From assembly GCA_010093605.1 (NCBI GenBank), contig MU004191.1:489832-553831 (forward strand): a DNA stretch of 64,000 nt. Reading direction: 5' to 3'. Source of the stretch: Lophium mytilinum. Its lineage: Eukaryota > Ascomycota > Dothideomycetes > Mytilinidiales > Mytilinidiaceae. Below, in pieces: positions 10,192 through 21,409 of this stretch (position 1 is its first letter; each line of letters begins with the position of its first letter). The translations under genes were made by a program, and so were the position numbers. The notes below the pieces were generated by a model. The model did no database searches. It saw only the letters and a program-made list of their open reading frames with translations, and was not told the DNA's origin.

Positions 10192-11839
10192 ATGGCTTCC
10201 AGGAGGCTCGCTTTCAACCTGCAACAGAGCCTGCGCAACCGCCAGGCTCTGCGGTCCATCCAACCGTTGACCAGAGGTCTGGCAACGCCGGTCACCTATG
10301 GCTCCAAGACCGAGTCGACGACCTTGAGCAACGGCTTCACGGTATGGTATCTACTGTATTGCTAGAGAGGCCATGGACTGACCCATCTCGTAGGTTGCTA
10401 CCGAGCACTCCCCCTGGGCCCAGACTTCGACGGTTGGTGTATGGATTGATGCCGGAAGCCGCGCGGAGACAGACAAGACCAATGGCACTGCTCACTTCTT
10501 GGAACATCTTGCCTTCAAGGTATAATTTCTCTAAAAAAGCTTTAGGGAGCTCGTACTAATGCAATTGGCGCATAGGGTACCCAGAAGCGCACCCAGCAGC
10601 AACTGGAGCTCGAGATCGAAAATATGGGTGGCCATCTTAACGCCTACACATCGGTTCGTACAGGACGATGTCCATCATCATACAAGGTCTAATAGCTTTC
10701 TAGCGCGAGAACACCGTATATTACGCCAAGTCCTTCAACTCCGACGTCCCGGCCACAGTCGACATCCTTTCCGATATCCTTCAACACTCCAAGCTCGAGC
10801 CACAAGCCATTGAACGCGAGCGCGATGTGATTCTCCGAGAGCAAGAAGAGGTGGACAAGCAGCTAGAGGAAGTTGTCTTCGACCACCTTCACGCTACCGC
10901 ATATCAGGGCCAGCCGCTGGGCCGAACAATTTTGGGACCCAAGGAGAACATCCAGAGCATCCAGAGGGCCGATTTGGAGGGTTACATCAAGACCAACTAC
11001 ACCGCTGACCGCATGGTTCTCGTTGGCTCCGGCGGCGTTCCCCACGCTCAACTCGTTGAGCTTGCCGAGAAGCACTTCGCTGGACTACCATCAGAACCAA
11101 CAGGGCAATCCTCCGTCATTGCCGCCGCACAGAAGGCCAAGCCGTCGTTCATCGGCTCCGAAGTGAGGATCAGGGACGATACTATGCCGACCGCGAACAT
11201 TGCCATTGCTGTCGAGGGTGTGAGCTGGAAGGACGACGACTACTTCACTGCATTGGTGACCCAAGCAATTGTCGGCAACTGGGATCGTGCTATGGGCAGC
11301 TCACCATACCTTGGAAGCAAGCTCAGCACGTTTGTGCACGCCAACGGCCTCGCTAACAGCTTCATGAGCTTTTCCACAAGCTACAGCGACACTGGGTAAG
11401 TCTATATTTGCTCTGGGTCTATCGAATGCCGCTAATATGATTATTTAGTCTCTGGGGAATCTACCTCGTGACCGACAATGTCACCCGCATTGACGATCTC
11501 GTCCACTTTACCCTCCGCGAATGGTCCCGCCTCTCCGTCAGCGTCTCCGAAGCGGAGGTCGAGCGCGCCAAGGCCCAGCTCAAGGCATCGATACTCCTCT
11601 CCCTCGATGGCACCACGGCCGTCGCTGAAGACATAGGCCGCCAGATCATCACCACCGGCCGCCGCCTGAGCCCCGAGGAGGTCGAGCGCGTAGTCGGCGC
11701 CATCACAGCAAAGGACGTCATCGACTTTGCGAACCGGAAGCTGTGGGACCGCGACATTGCCATCAGCGCCGTTGGCCAGATCGAGGGCCTGCTAGATTAC
11801 AACCGCGTGCGAAACGACATGAGCCGGTTGGCGTCGTAA
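10192..11839 (+). CDS. Mitochondrial processing peptidase beta subunit
   Basis: Five exons (10192-10341, 10394-10519, 10576-10653, 10704-11395, 11449-11839) separated by GT-AG introns of 50-56 nt give 478 residues. It is the catalytic subunit of the matrix metallopeptidase that removes presequences from imported proteins. In some filamentous fungi (Neurospora) the same protein also serves as core protein I of complex III; that dual role is known for the family, not shown here. The inverted zinc motif HFLEH is at residues 84-88, followed by the conserved [19 protein letters not shown] region and an acidic stretch (EEVVFDH) ~75 residues downstream holding the expected third ligand. The C-terminal M16 half is complete ([15 protein letters not shown]). 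The N-terminus is a basic mitochondrial presequence. Confidence 0.94.
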
Positions 11840-12432
11840 ATGGGCTGTAAAATGGTTGGTTGCTTGGGTTGTAAGTGTGCTAGAGGGGCCTCTGCGCGGA
11901 TGTATTAGTGTACACTTAGCCGAAGAAATTTCATTGATGTACAGTGTCAACCCATCCTAGGAATGGTTTACTTTTGCATTGAACTGTGATAGGTTCAGCA
12001 CCCTAGCTATGGAACTTTTCATTAGATGGATTCATTTCTATATGCTTGATAGGTGCATATATTGCGAGCTATGTTCGGACAGCTCCCGTTGATTACCGCC
12101 TGATTCTCCACTCGGCCTGAGTCCGCCGCCGCATTCTTAACATCCAAGCCTGGGGGGTGCTGCATTTATGTCCTTGCCCCTGGGTGAGGGACTCTCCGAC
12201 GTCAATTCTTGTACACCTATAGCAGACCCCTGATTAATCCATATCATAAGTCTACCCAATTAACAGCAGCTTGCGGTCTGTACATTCAGCCCCAACGGAC
12301 GAGCAGAGGTAGAAACGTGCGACTTCTATCCTCTATTAGGGGCACACTCTACCACTTCCACCCTCTAATCCGCGAGCCGACTGAATCCGCAGCTCAAGCG
12401 CAACCACTCAAGCGTCTGGCGCTTTCTCTCTC
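11840..12432. other. Convergent intergenic spacer
   Basis: Between the 3' ends of MPP-beta and the Maf gene. No coding or structured feature recognised. Confidence 0.5.
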
Positions 12433-13421
12433 TCAAGCGTCATCGTCGCTATTCGCATACGTGTCGTCCAGCTCGTCCTCTGGCTGCATAATCAGCTCGA
12501 TAAGCCGCAGCGTCGAGCGCAGCGGCAGCCCGATAACGTTGTCATGCGAGCCCTCGATGCGCTCAACGAGCACCGAGCCCGTGCCCTGCAGGCCGTAGCC
12601 GCCGGCTTTGTCGGCGCCTTCGCGCGTCTTGACGTAGGCGAGGATGAGCTCGTCGGAGACTGCGGAGTATTAGCTCAGGATATCAGGATAGAGAGGGGGT
12701 TACGAGGGGCAAAGGGGAATATATTTACCAGCAGCATCAAACTTCACCACCGTCTCCTCGACGTGCGTGCGACACACATACCCCGGATCGATCGCGTTCT
12801 CCAGCGGCCGCATCGCCGTGACGGCCGTATAGACGCGGTGAGGCCCTTCGTCGCGCAGCGTCGTCAGCATCCGCACGTGCTCGACCTCGCTGCGCGGCTT
12901 CTCCATGATGACGCCCGCGTGGCTGACGACGATGGTGTCGGCGGCGAGGATGATGCCGGGTTCGCCTTTCGGCGAGTCGATCTCGCGTCGGTACACTTCC
13001 ATGGCTTTGGCTTCGGCGGTTTGTTGCACGTATTCGAAGGGCGAGAGGGAGGATTTGGAGAGGTTTTCGGCGAATTGGGAGGGGATGCATTCGGCGTCTT
13101 TGAAGCCGAGCTAAGGGGAGTTGTGTGAGCTTGTGGGGAGTTTGGAGGGGGAGGGGAGGTGGTGGTTACCAGAGCTATGAGGATCTTCCGTCGTGGGGAG
13201 GTGGAGGCGAGGATTACTCGGCGCCCTCGGAGCTGGTTCAAGGCGTCAAGGTTTAGAGGAGGCGGAGGGGGTCGTCCTTGGATTAGGCTTGGACTTCGGG
13301 CGTGTGGGCGGGGAGAGGGAGTCGGCAGCGTGCTATTTGGTTTCGGCCGCGAAACATCGTCGTAGGATGGCGGGGGTTCGGATGGAGTAGTTGGGTGGTC
13401 CTGTAGGTCAATGAGAGACAT
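12433..13421 (-). CDS. Maf/YhdE-type nucleotide pyrophosphatase (ASMTL-like domain)
   Basis: Exons 13170-13421, 12729-13110 and 12433-12659 (introns 59 and 69 nt) give 286 residues. The Maf fold hydrolyses non-canonical or modified nucleoside triphosphates and is linked to septum formation in bacteria. The diagnostic P-loop-like motif RRVILASTSPRRKIL lies at residues ~66-80, followed by IILAADTIVV with the catalytic Asp, the EKPRSEVEHVRML segment, and GGYGLQG near the end. An N-terminal extension of ~65 residues is Pro-rich and low in complexity, and the C-terminus is acidic (DDTYANSDDDA); both are outside the conserved fold. The start MSLIDLQD was chosen because a TATA box lies 160 nt upstream; an in-frame upstream extension is open but low in complexity. 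Confidence 0.9.
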
Positions 13422-14491
13422 TGTGAAGTCAATGGGGAGAAATTGACAAGAGGAATGGTTCCGGTGTTGGCTGGAATGTGTATGAATTAATTGAGGGAGT
13501 GATGAAGCACTGATGTAGCGAGCGGAAGTCAACGTGGATGGCGTTGATGCCAAGCTTGAAGCAACGCAATCGGGGTCGCCTTATATACGCCACCATGATT
13601 CTTCCTCCAACGTCCCCTCGCTCACGGCTATTGGAGCTCACCGTTCCGAGACATCAGACAAGCCTCGATATGCTTACCAAACCGCATGAAACGCGCTTGA
13701 CCAGCCCGTTCCTGGCCGCGGATGCTCACAGTCAAGTTTTTCTATCCGGGTTCTTGCCACACAGGTTCGGATCAGCCTCCCACTCGCACAAGCGCCATCT
13801 GATACGAGTTCGCGTACTATTTTTGTCTCTATCAGACTTCCCGAAGTGGCAATGCCCTATGCTACATGTATTGGTTCCAAGCAGTCCGTCAAGCTCGTGT
13901 CTCGTGTGCTCAGCTACTTTCTTCGATAACTTAGAGCCCTGCATTTAATTGGTTCTGCTCTCTGCTAATCTCTCCTCTTTCTGTCGATGCTCCGGATGCT
14001 ACCATTTCATCGCTGAGTTTATTTTTAAAGTGCTATCGAGGAATGGAGGTGATGGACTACCTTTCAGTCCGGCTCGTCGTTCTCATGCCATGCCCCGGCT
14101 GTTACAATGCATGAAGTATAATCGGTTACTATGTAGCACAGACACATGTTTACTATCTCAAGAAACAAATCGCTGTATTACTGGTATCCTAGTCTATTCT
14201 GCGACTGCAGTATGTCCTCCGCTCCCTTGGCTCTCACACACTCTTCTCTGCTTCCTCGAAACCTCTGGGACTTCTTCCTCTTACCTTCCAAATACTAAAT
14301 TTGGAACTCTACTTGCCGCCTCAGAAGAAGAATAGATCCAAGGAGTTACCCTCACTACCTTTTACCCGATTTCAGTGGCCTACCCTTGCAACTGATTGGA
14401 CAAAGTACCCGTAACCCTGGCGCATTCATACGCAAGCCCTCCCATCGCTCTCGCGAAGCAGGACTTTAACGTCGGTGGGACAATTCGGATT
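13422..14491. other. Intergenic spacer
   Basis: Apart from the Maf promoter, nothing with protein-like composition or repeat structure was seen. Several short open frames are low-quality and unsupported. Confidence 0.45.
13581..13587 (-). promoter_or_regulatory. TATA box of the Maf gene
   Basis: TATATAA on the minus strand about 160 nt before the chosen start codon. Confidence 0.45.
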
Positions 14492-15271
14492 TCACGGCTT
14501 CCCCGGCACTTTATACTTGTACCTGATCGGATCCCTAATCATGCCTGGCGGCGGACCGTTCATGATCATGCCGGGTGGAGGCCCTAGAAACGCGCCTGGT
14601 GGTAGAGGGCCCGCCAGGAATCCCGGAGGCCCATAAACTACACCGGGTGGTAGAGGAGGCAGAACGGTACCTGGAGGTAGTGTAAGAGGACTCGGCATCA
14701 TGCCTTGTGGTGAGTAAAGCTGGAACATAGGAGGTGGTCCCATAATTTGCAGAGGCGGTGGAGCGGCCATAGGAAATCCAGGATGCTGTAATGCATTGCC
14801 AAACGGTCCTGGTCCAAAATTTAAGGGTGTTCCAGGAAGGGAGTTCACAGGAGACCCAGGAGGTGGTACCGCAATGCCAAACGGCCCTTGACCGAATCCT
14901 ACGGGACTTCTGGGAGGAGAGATCACAGGCGTGGGAGGATCGAGATTCAGCGCACCAAACTCGGGTATTGGGAAGTCGAAGTTCGGGGGAGAGTCGAATA
15001 GGTTGAAGATGACTGCTGAGTCTAGTCCGGCATCTATTGCGCGACGAGCGGCTTCTAGGGCGAAGTTGTTGCTGGCCTCGTCTTCCCAGCCAAACACATC
15101 CATGGTGCAGCTAGGGCATTTGCCGTCCAAGATTCGCAGGTCTACGTCCCACGTGTGGGGCTGGCCCATGGACACATCCTCTTTGTATTCTGGTGGTTTG
15201 CAGGGCTCGATGGGGCTGGCGGCGACCTGGTGTTTGCAGCCTCTGTAGGCGAACCAGCGTTGTTTACACAT
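14492..15271 (-). CDS. Hypothetical protein: Cys-rich N-terminus, Pro/Gly-rich tail
   Basis: Single-exon frame of 259 residues. The first ~60 residues hold spaced Cys and His (C2, C12, H14, C24, and CPSC at 52-55) with aromatic residues (RWFAYRGCKHQ), suggesting a small zinc-binding module; this part resembles short Cys-containing domains in fungal hypothetical proteins. Residues ~65-95 form an amphipathic helix (NFALEAARRAIDAGLDSA). From about residue 110 the protein is an extended Pro/Gly/Phe/Met-rich tail with recurrent PPG, FGPGPFG and GPPPGM units and no predicted fold. It ends with a basic patch (YKYKVPGKP). No signal peptide is present. The function is unknown; a scaffold or RNA-associated role is only a guess. 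Confidence 0.7.
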   Translation of the reverse strand: MCKQRWFAYRGCKHQVAASPIEPCKPPEYKEDVSMGQPHTWDVDLRILDGKCPSCTMDVFGWEDEASNNFALEAARRAIDAGLDSAVIFNLFDSPPNFDFPIPEFGALNLDPPTPVISPPRSPVGFGQGPFGIAVPPPGSPVNSLPGTPLNFGPGPFGNALQHPGFPMAAPPPLQIMGPPPMFQLYSPQGMMPSPLTLPPGTVLPPLPPGVVYGPPGFLAGPLPPGAFLGPPPGMIMNGPPPGMIRDPIRYKYKVPGKP

Positions 15272-16747
15272 GTCTGGGGTCTAGAATGGTGGAGGCAGGC
15301 TGTGAGGAGAGTGAGTGGTAAGAAAGGTATGGAGAAGTAGCGAAAGGTTATTGCTGCAAAAAAGGTGCTCTATGTGATAGTCTAGGCTCGTGACAATGCT
15401 AATAGAGTACGCAACGACTCTGTGTCTGCAGGATATTAGTGCTCAGATCCACGTGTTGCCACGTGACGATGCCGAAGCTATCCTGTCACTGCTCTCTTTC
15501 GGGGAGTTCTATGGTGAGAATACTAGAAGCTTCCTTTCATAGCCGAATGAATGCGACGATGTACCAAATACGACTGTGAGGAGTTCTTATAGGAATGCGA
15601 GCTTATTTGACAGCACATGTCGGAGTTGGAAGCAGCCACGACTGGTCTGGATATCTGTCCTGTTGCTGTAAGACGGCCGGCTAAGAGGCCTAGTCAGTGG
15701 CCAGCGCATATTTATGGACAGCGGTGCTAAACGCAATGCCTCTATGTTGGATGAGGGTTGCGCTGGGGGCAGACCGGCATGATACTATTTGCTTTAGACG
15801 ATGGATGGTTGGCCCACAAGGATGCGTCGAGGAAATAGTCTAATTGGCCAGTGGTCAGTGGTACCAGAGGGGACAGAACAAGCTGAAACCGCTGGGATAG
15901 AATGACCTGTCACGACCGACGTTGATCAAGTTGGTGTTGCCGTGCGTGATTTTGCGCCACAGACAGTGCGGAGTTCGCGAAAAGCGTGTTCAAGAAGTCG
16001 AAGATAGCAGAGGCGTGCTTTGTGAATAGGTACTGTACAATGTAGTACACAGTGGAGCTGAAGCGGGAGGAGTGTAGAGCACTGCCATAGTTGCCGTGAC
16101 TCGCTTGTGAGAGGAAAGCGTGTGATGCGAGAGTCTATCTCGCGCAGCTGTGCCTGCAATCTCCCCATGTCCACCTCGGCGAAGCAGCCGACGATGGCCT
16201 CTCAGCTGGGACGCCAAGCGGCGCAGTACGAATAGACGGCCGTATCCGCCAACCGCCTCTCCTGAGCTGACTACACAGGACGGCAGTGTACAGACTCTTC
16301 ATCTGCTGCCCGTCTGTCTTTGTGCGAGAGCTCCCCAGTGCACCCTTGGCCCTGCCTGATACTACTGATACTACGGATACCAAGCTTTCGCCCCCAAGCG
16401 CCGCACCGCTTTCCTGGAACTGCAAGCGGGCCTTCGTCATCGGCCCCTCCCTCATACACCTCCACCACGCTCTCACCATTCTCAACACCGCCGCCGCCTC
16501 CTCCGCAAGTCCTCCCGCCTGCGCCTGCTGAGCCCGCCGTCAATTGGGCTCTTCTGTCGCCATGCCGCCACCGGACCAACGCTACAGACCTCGCTGAATC
16601 CTCGACAAGCACCCTCACCGCAAGAGGCAGGTCAACAACGCATACCCGCATATCGACCCAATTCATCACCACCGCCCCGCATATACTCTCCAGCGCGAGC
16701 GAACATCCTCCCGAAGCATTGCCAGAGCCATTGTATACCCCCAAGCC
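15272..16747. other. Divergent intergenic region
   Basis: Holds the E-box pair and a C/T-rich stretch (~16330-16740) that reads as a long leader of the gene starting at 16748. No further gene supported. Confidence 0.5.
15450..15465. promoter_or_regulatory. Two CACGTG E-boxes
   Basis: Palindromic CACGTG hexamers at 15450-15455 and 15460-15465, exactly 10 bp apart, lie ~180 nt upstream of the Cys/Pro-rich gene at 14492-15271. CACGTG is the classic bHLH site. Confidence 0.4.
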
Positions 16748-18196
16748 ATGTCCCTCTCGCGCGGCATCCAGTCCGCCATCTTCCACTACCTGTCCTGCGC
16801 GCCATGTAGTGGCTACATGTACCGCTCGCGCCGCCAGAAGGAGGCCAAGCGCGACAGGAAGCAAAAGCGCCAGCTCGAGATGGAGCAGCCCGAGCTGTAC
16901 CACCACCCAGAGCCTTCGGGAACCAACCCTAACTGGGCGGAAGAGATCTTTATGGGACCGGGGCCGCCACGAAAAGCTGGGCGCAAGACCAATACGAGCA
17001 GCCAGCGGGGCATAACAACCGCCGACACGCACAGCACCATTGCGAGTAACGGAGGAAGTAGCTTGGACATTGGCTCCGCCGATGGGAAACCTGCGCGAAT
17101 TTCAGAAGACACGTTGCGCGGGGACAACTGGAACAGGCGGCGGTATCAAAGAGAAGATGAAGAGCTATGGGGATTTGGAGAAGACATTGTGCAACCTGGC
17201 TCGTCTGTGGGCCTCTCAGGCATCAGCAGGCCCCCTACGGCCCGAACCGCGAAGTCCTCCGGAGAGAGCTACTACCACCCTCGCGCCCCGCCGGTGAACG
17301 ATTTGCACCCTCCGATTGTGAGCTTGCCATCCCCGCATCCTGCAGACAACAAATGGATGCTCCAACCTCCTCCGAGGGCCAGTGTGATGAGTGGGAAGGA
17401 GCGGGCGACGCACAGGAGCCGAAGTGGAAGCGGTGCTAGCAGTCGCGTTGAATTGAATCTGCAGCGTCAAGTAAGCACCAAGCAGGTGAAGGCGAAACTC
17501 GACAGGGGAGAGACTCCAGAACTGCCACCCCTATCCAGGGGCAGCTTGTACAGCAACGCACAAGGTCAACGCCACGATCGGGATCCCAAAGCACCTAGGG
17601 CTACTCCGCCCTCCGCATCTTCATCTGACCGAAAGCGACGTGATCCAAGCCCTGAAGACCCAAGCCCTGAACAGCCTCTCGATTCTTCTACGGAGTCAAG
17701 CGACACCGTTGTGTACCCCTCTAGAGACTCCACCCCTCAATTGGCCTCCCAGCCCAGCCTGAAGGTTGTTCGCGTCCGCGGCAGCAGGCAGCAACTCTCC
17801 ACCGTGGTCTCAAGCGGCGAGACGTCTGCCCCGTCCGAAAACACATCGCCTAACGCCCTCATCCCCCCCAGCTCAACCGAGAAATCTTCTGGCTCTCTCC
17901 GTGTAATAAAACCACGCGCACCACTTGCCGCCTCGGACCTTTCCTCCCTTAACATCCTCCAAGACCTCGTCTCGCCCCGCGCCCTACTGAACTCCCGCTA
18001 TGTTTCCGCTCCGCTAGTGGAAGCGCGTATCAAGCTGCCCGAGGCCGACCGTGACGAAGAGACTCTCCTCGTCGGCCAGGAGGACGTAGCATGGGTCGAC
18101 AACGGCTTCGGCCAGAGCACGGAATGGAGGGATGACGAGAGCCACTCGAGAGCACCATCCCGGGATCCGCGCACGAGATGGAGCGTTGACTTCTAG
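16748..18196 (+). CDS. Conserved-type fungal hypothetical protein, disordered
   Basis: Single exon of 482 residues from the first ATG after a C/T-rich leader. The N-terminus (MSLSRGIQSAIFHYLSCAPC) is amphipathic with two Cys, immediately followed by a strongly basic stretch (YRSRRQKEAKRDRKQKRQ); this could be a lipid-modified membrane-proximal anchor, but there is no true membrane segment. Around residues 127-146 lies a compact motif, RRRYQREDEELWGFGEDI, that looks like a real interaction module. Most of the rest is Ser/Pro/Arg-rich and disordered, with RSRSGSGASSR and many S/T-P sites that suggest phosphorylation. The C-terminal 60 residues (SPRALLNSRYVSAPL to a stop after RTRWSVDF) are better ordered. 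No catalytic domain is recognised. Confidence 0.75.
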   Translation: MSLSRGIQSAIFHYLSCAPCSGYMYRSRRQKEAKRDRKQKRQLEMEQPELYHHPEPSGTNPNWAEEIFMGPGPPRKAGRKTNTSSQRGITTADTHSTIASNGGSSLDIGSADGKPARISEDTLRGDNWNRRRYQREDEELWGFGEDIVQPGSSVGLSGISRPPTARTAKSSGESYYHPRAPPVNDLHPPIVSLPSPHPADNKWMLQPPPRASVMSGKERATHRSRSGSGASSRVELNLQRQVSTKQVKAKLDRGETPELPPLSRGSLYSNAQGQRHDRDPKAPRATPPSASSSDRKRRDPSPEDPSPEQPLDSSTESSDTVVYPSRDSTPQLASQPSLKVVRVRGSRQQLSTVVSSGETSAPSENTSPNALIPPSSTEKSSGSLRVIKPRAPLAASDLSSLNILQDLVSPRALLNSRYVSAPLVEARIKLPEADRDEETLLVGQEDVAWVDNGFGQSTEWRDDESHSRAPSRDPRTRWSVDF

Positions 18197-19956
18197 AAGC
18201 CCTTTTGGATAGATATCCTCTCTACTTCCCTTGGGGGGCCTAACATCACATCACTTGTTGGATATACAGTATCCGCCATCACACCCGTCGCAGCTTTCAT
18301 TATCATCACAGCATGATTGTCGCAGTATAGAATAAGCGTTGCTTAGCGTAGCTCGAACTTATTTCTCGTTCTTCGTTCTGCGTTCTTTTCGCGTTTTTCT
18401 TGCTTGTGCGTCTTCTAGCGTTGATAGCGTTGCAAACATGGCATTCGTTTTGCATTTTTCTTCTACCGATCTAGCTCTGCATATACAGATTTTGCTTCGC
18501 TGACATAGGGTTTTGGGATACATGGCGTTTAGACACGGTTGGGGATGATCTGGGAAAATGGCAATGGGCGTTCTGGCGTTCCCTATCGCTATGTTTCTTT
18601 CTTTCCTTTCTATAGGTCGACTATCGCTACGAGTGCTTCCAGCACTTACCACGACGCAAATTTCCTTTATTTATATACGTCACGATTGGATAGCAGCACG
18701 AGCAAGAAAGAGGTTCCGCAAAAATGTATAACAGCAATACCTGCGCACGTAACCTAGACAAGGACAGACAAAAGAGTTAAACACGATGCGTTCATCCAAT
18801 CAATCAAGCAATCAGCCACTCAAGCAATGGGGACAAAGTGACAGGGCCGCATGACGGCTGGTACGGTATTCGGACAAGAAAATTCTCAAGCCTTTCTGAC
18901 ACCTGTGATACCTCAATGTACTAACAGAGACCTGCGGTAGCGAATTACAGGTCTAAACGGTGTACACCTATCCACCAGCGCGCGAAGGGGCCCAGGAAGG
19001 TATCAGGCCAGTACAAACGATACTTTCGAACATCACATAGCCAAAATTGGTTTGAAGCACTTCACGCGACACCAGAGATGTGTTAGACTAATACCCTAGT
19101 ACTGTAGGTAAATCTTGATCGCCTTTTGTCGACGTTTGGAGTCCCCTAGCACCCTGAAAAACATCTGTCCGGATGTCCCGTTCGTGACTCTTCAATTCTT
19201 ACAACCCATTTTCGTGCCTCTGCTGTTGTTTGGGCGGCACGCGTAGACATGTTTTGGTAAGGGTGCACGACGTTTTTTTAACCCACATCGCGGACCCTAC
19301 CCTTATTTCAATAAATGAAGGAAGGATATTCCGACAGCTTCATGAATTATTCTTCCAGATGAGACACACCCAATCCCGGGTTTCTTTTCGAGTTATGCCT
19401 TGTGGACGTTGAGGTATGTGCGAAAACGTTGCTGGGGCCTCGAAGTGACCAAAAGTTCAGTCCCTCTGGGTTCAACGCCTCAAGGTCCTTCTTGGAGGCC
19501 AAAACTTGCCAAAAAGGTCGCCATCGAAATACAAAGGCAGGTACGAGGAACAGGCGCGCATGAACAACCCGTACACCGTCAATTCCGTCTGCAAGAAGTA
19601 TCTGTGGCGCCCCTTCCTCTGTATTGGCTTACTCAGCCCAGAACCGCCTTTCTATCTCTCAGAGGTAGCTGCCTTCTTCACTCACTCACTCATCATCAAA
19701 TCAAATACTTGCCCTCCATTCGCAGTTGCTGTGTGCAGCTCCCTCATTCGTCACTCACCGACGGGCGTGGATCTCCAAGCAGCTCACTACCAGAGAGCTC
19801 ATCGCTATAGACCTTTGATTGCCAACCGGAAAGGTATGTGTATTACTCTATTCATCAAGCTCGCCACTCCTTCACTTAACTTTGAGCTAACAGCATTTTG
19901 GAAGCCTACCACCAGCCATAGCTACAAGCGGCCAGTCAGAGAGAGCGATCTGCGCT
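18197..19956. other. Intergenic region
   Basis: AT-richer than its surroundings. Short frames at 19400-19950 show no family resemblance; an unrecognised 5' exon of the following gene could lie there. No repeat was identified. Confidence 0.4.
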
Positions 19957-20625
19957 ATGCCTGTCAGACACACAAACGACGAGCACTCAGCCAACGCCAG
20001 TATGCAACTCCGCGAGCAAGAGCGGGCCGAGATACGAAGCCGTGTCAAGCAAGAGCCAATGGATGCTACCATCAAGTTGGAGGAGGAGATGGAGATGCAA
20101 CACCGTGCTCAGGGGCAGGACGAAGCACGAGGTCCTATCAAACCGGAGCCTACAGACACGGCGAACAAGTTCGAGGAGGACTTCGAGTTCGGGGAGGACT
20201 TCGAGTTCGGGGATGACTCCGAGTTGAAGGAGGAGTTTGCGATGCACCGCCGTGCTCGAGGAACCGCGGAGATGGGGGGCAGAGTCAAGCAAGAGCCGAG
20301 GGATCCTGCTGTCAAGATCGGTGAGGCTGAGTCGCAACACCGTACCCGGGAGCAGGCTAAGACACGACGCCGTGTCAAGAAGGGGCCGAGGGACACGAGG
20401 ACGCGTTCGGAGAAGAATGCGGCACGCAATGCACAAAGCGAGCAATTACAGCAGCGGCGACGGCAGCTTGGAAAGAACATCGGCTTCAGCCATCGAAAGA
20501 GACAACGCGCGAAGAATGATGAGGCTTGTGGAAGAATCTCCAGTGCTGAGAGAGCGAGGATTGTTGTTGCTGAGGAGGAAAAGACCGAGCGGTGGCAGGA
20601 AGAATTGGATGCTACCAGGTGGTAA
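19957..20625 (+). CDS. Charged hypothetical protein with repeated SUMO-acceptor-like motifs
   Basis: Single-exon frame of 222 residues from ATG to TAA. It is very rich in Arg, Glu, Gln and Lys, with no hydrophobic segments. The sequence carries clear psi-K-x-E motifs: VKQEP (K31), IKLE (K40), IKPEP (K62), LKEE (K91) and VKQEP (K111), with a degenerate VKKGP at 140. These sit in an imperfect internal repeat (RVKQEPxD, then QHRxxxQ). An acidic block repeats EDFEFG twice, from an 18-nt duplication at about 20176-20211. The C-terminal half is strongly basic (residues 137-186), with likely nuclear localisation signals. The composition suggests a nuclear, SUMO-regulated or chromatin-associated factor, but no DNA-binding domain is visible. 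It may be lineage-specific. Confidence 0.5.
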   Translation: MPVRHTNDEHSANASMQLREQERAEIRSRVKQEPMDATIKLEEEMEMQHRAQGQDEARGPIKPEPTDTANKFEEDFEFGEDFEFGDDSELKEEFAMHRRARGTAEMGGRVKQEPRDPAVKIGEAESQHRTREQAKTRRRVKKGPRDTRTRSEKNAARNAQSEQLQQRRRQLGKNIGFSHRKRQRAKNDEACGRISSAERARIVVAEEEKTERWQEELDATRW

Positions 20626-21409
20626 GATGTAGCTGCAGTTTGATGCAGTCGGTGCGGCATTCTGTTAAAGAAGATGAAAGAACCTACCCTGTCTCGTCAA
20701 GCATCTATGTACACTTCTCAATGTTAGGGGTATACGGAGATCAGAAGCATGATCAGCCGCCGCAGATTTTTGTCATTCGAACTTTTCAGTATTGAAAGTA
20801 TACTCAGCAGCTACCTACCAGTCCAGACTTGCAGCTAGCACTAGAAATATAAACGCAGCATTCACGTCTCAAGTGCTCAATACTTCTGTTTGCCTTCAGG
20901 AATGAAATGAACTGTTCGCGCTACTAGCTAGTATGCTATACTAACATACCCATCGAGAAATAGCAACAATGAAAGAAGAAAAGTAGGTACAGTAGTAGGC
21001 CATATGTGTAGGCACACGAACTTACCACTTGAGCGTCATCCTTTGAAGATAGCTACACCATCAAGAGTAGCTCTGCTGCCATGCATATAGTTAGCTAGAA
21101 GTTGGCCTGATGTCCACCGCCTCAGACTTCGAATCACGCCTCCTTCTTTCCCTATGGAAGTACCCCAAGCAGTCGCCAACGAGTGCGCACAAACAGACGA
21201 CCTGTCACGGTGCCGTGGCCCCATGTCGGGCTGGCCCCGCCATCATTAAGCGTAACAACCCGATTGCAAGGCACAATTGCGCGAGTCTCAAATTTTAACC
21301 TCAGGCCGGGTACCTCTTAAACAAGGGACAAGTTCTGGAGACGAAAGTTTTTGAAGGTTTCTTTTCATGTTGTCCTCATTCCTCTCTACCCTATCTGCTG
21401 GACATTACT
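20626..21409. other. Convergent intergenic spacer
   Basis: No gene or repeat recognised between the SUMO-motif gene (+) and the S28 peptidase (-). Confidence 0.5.
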
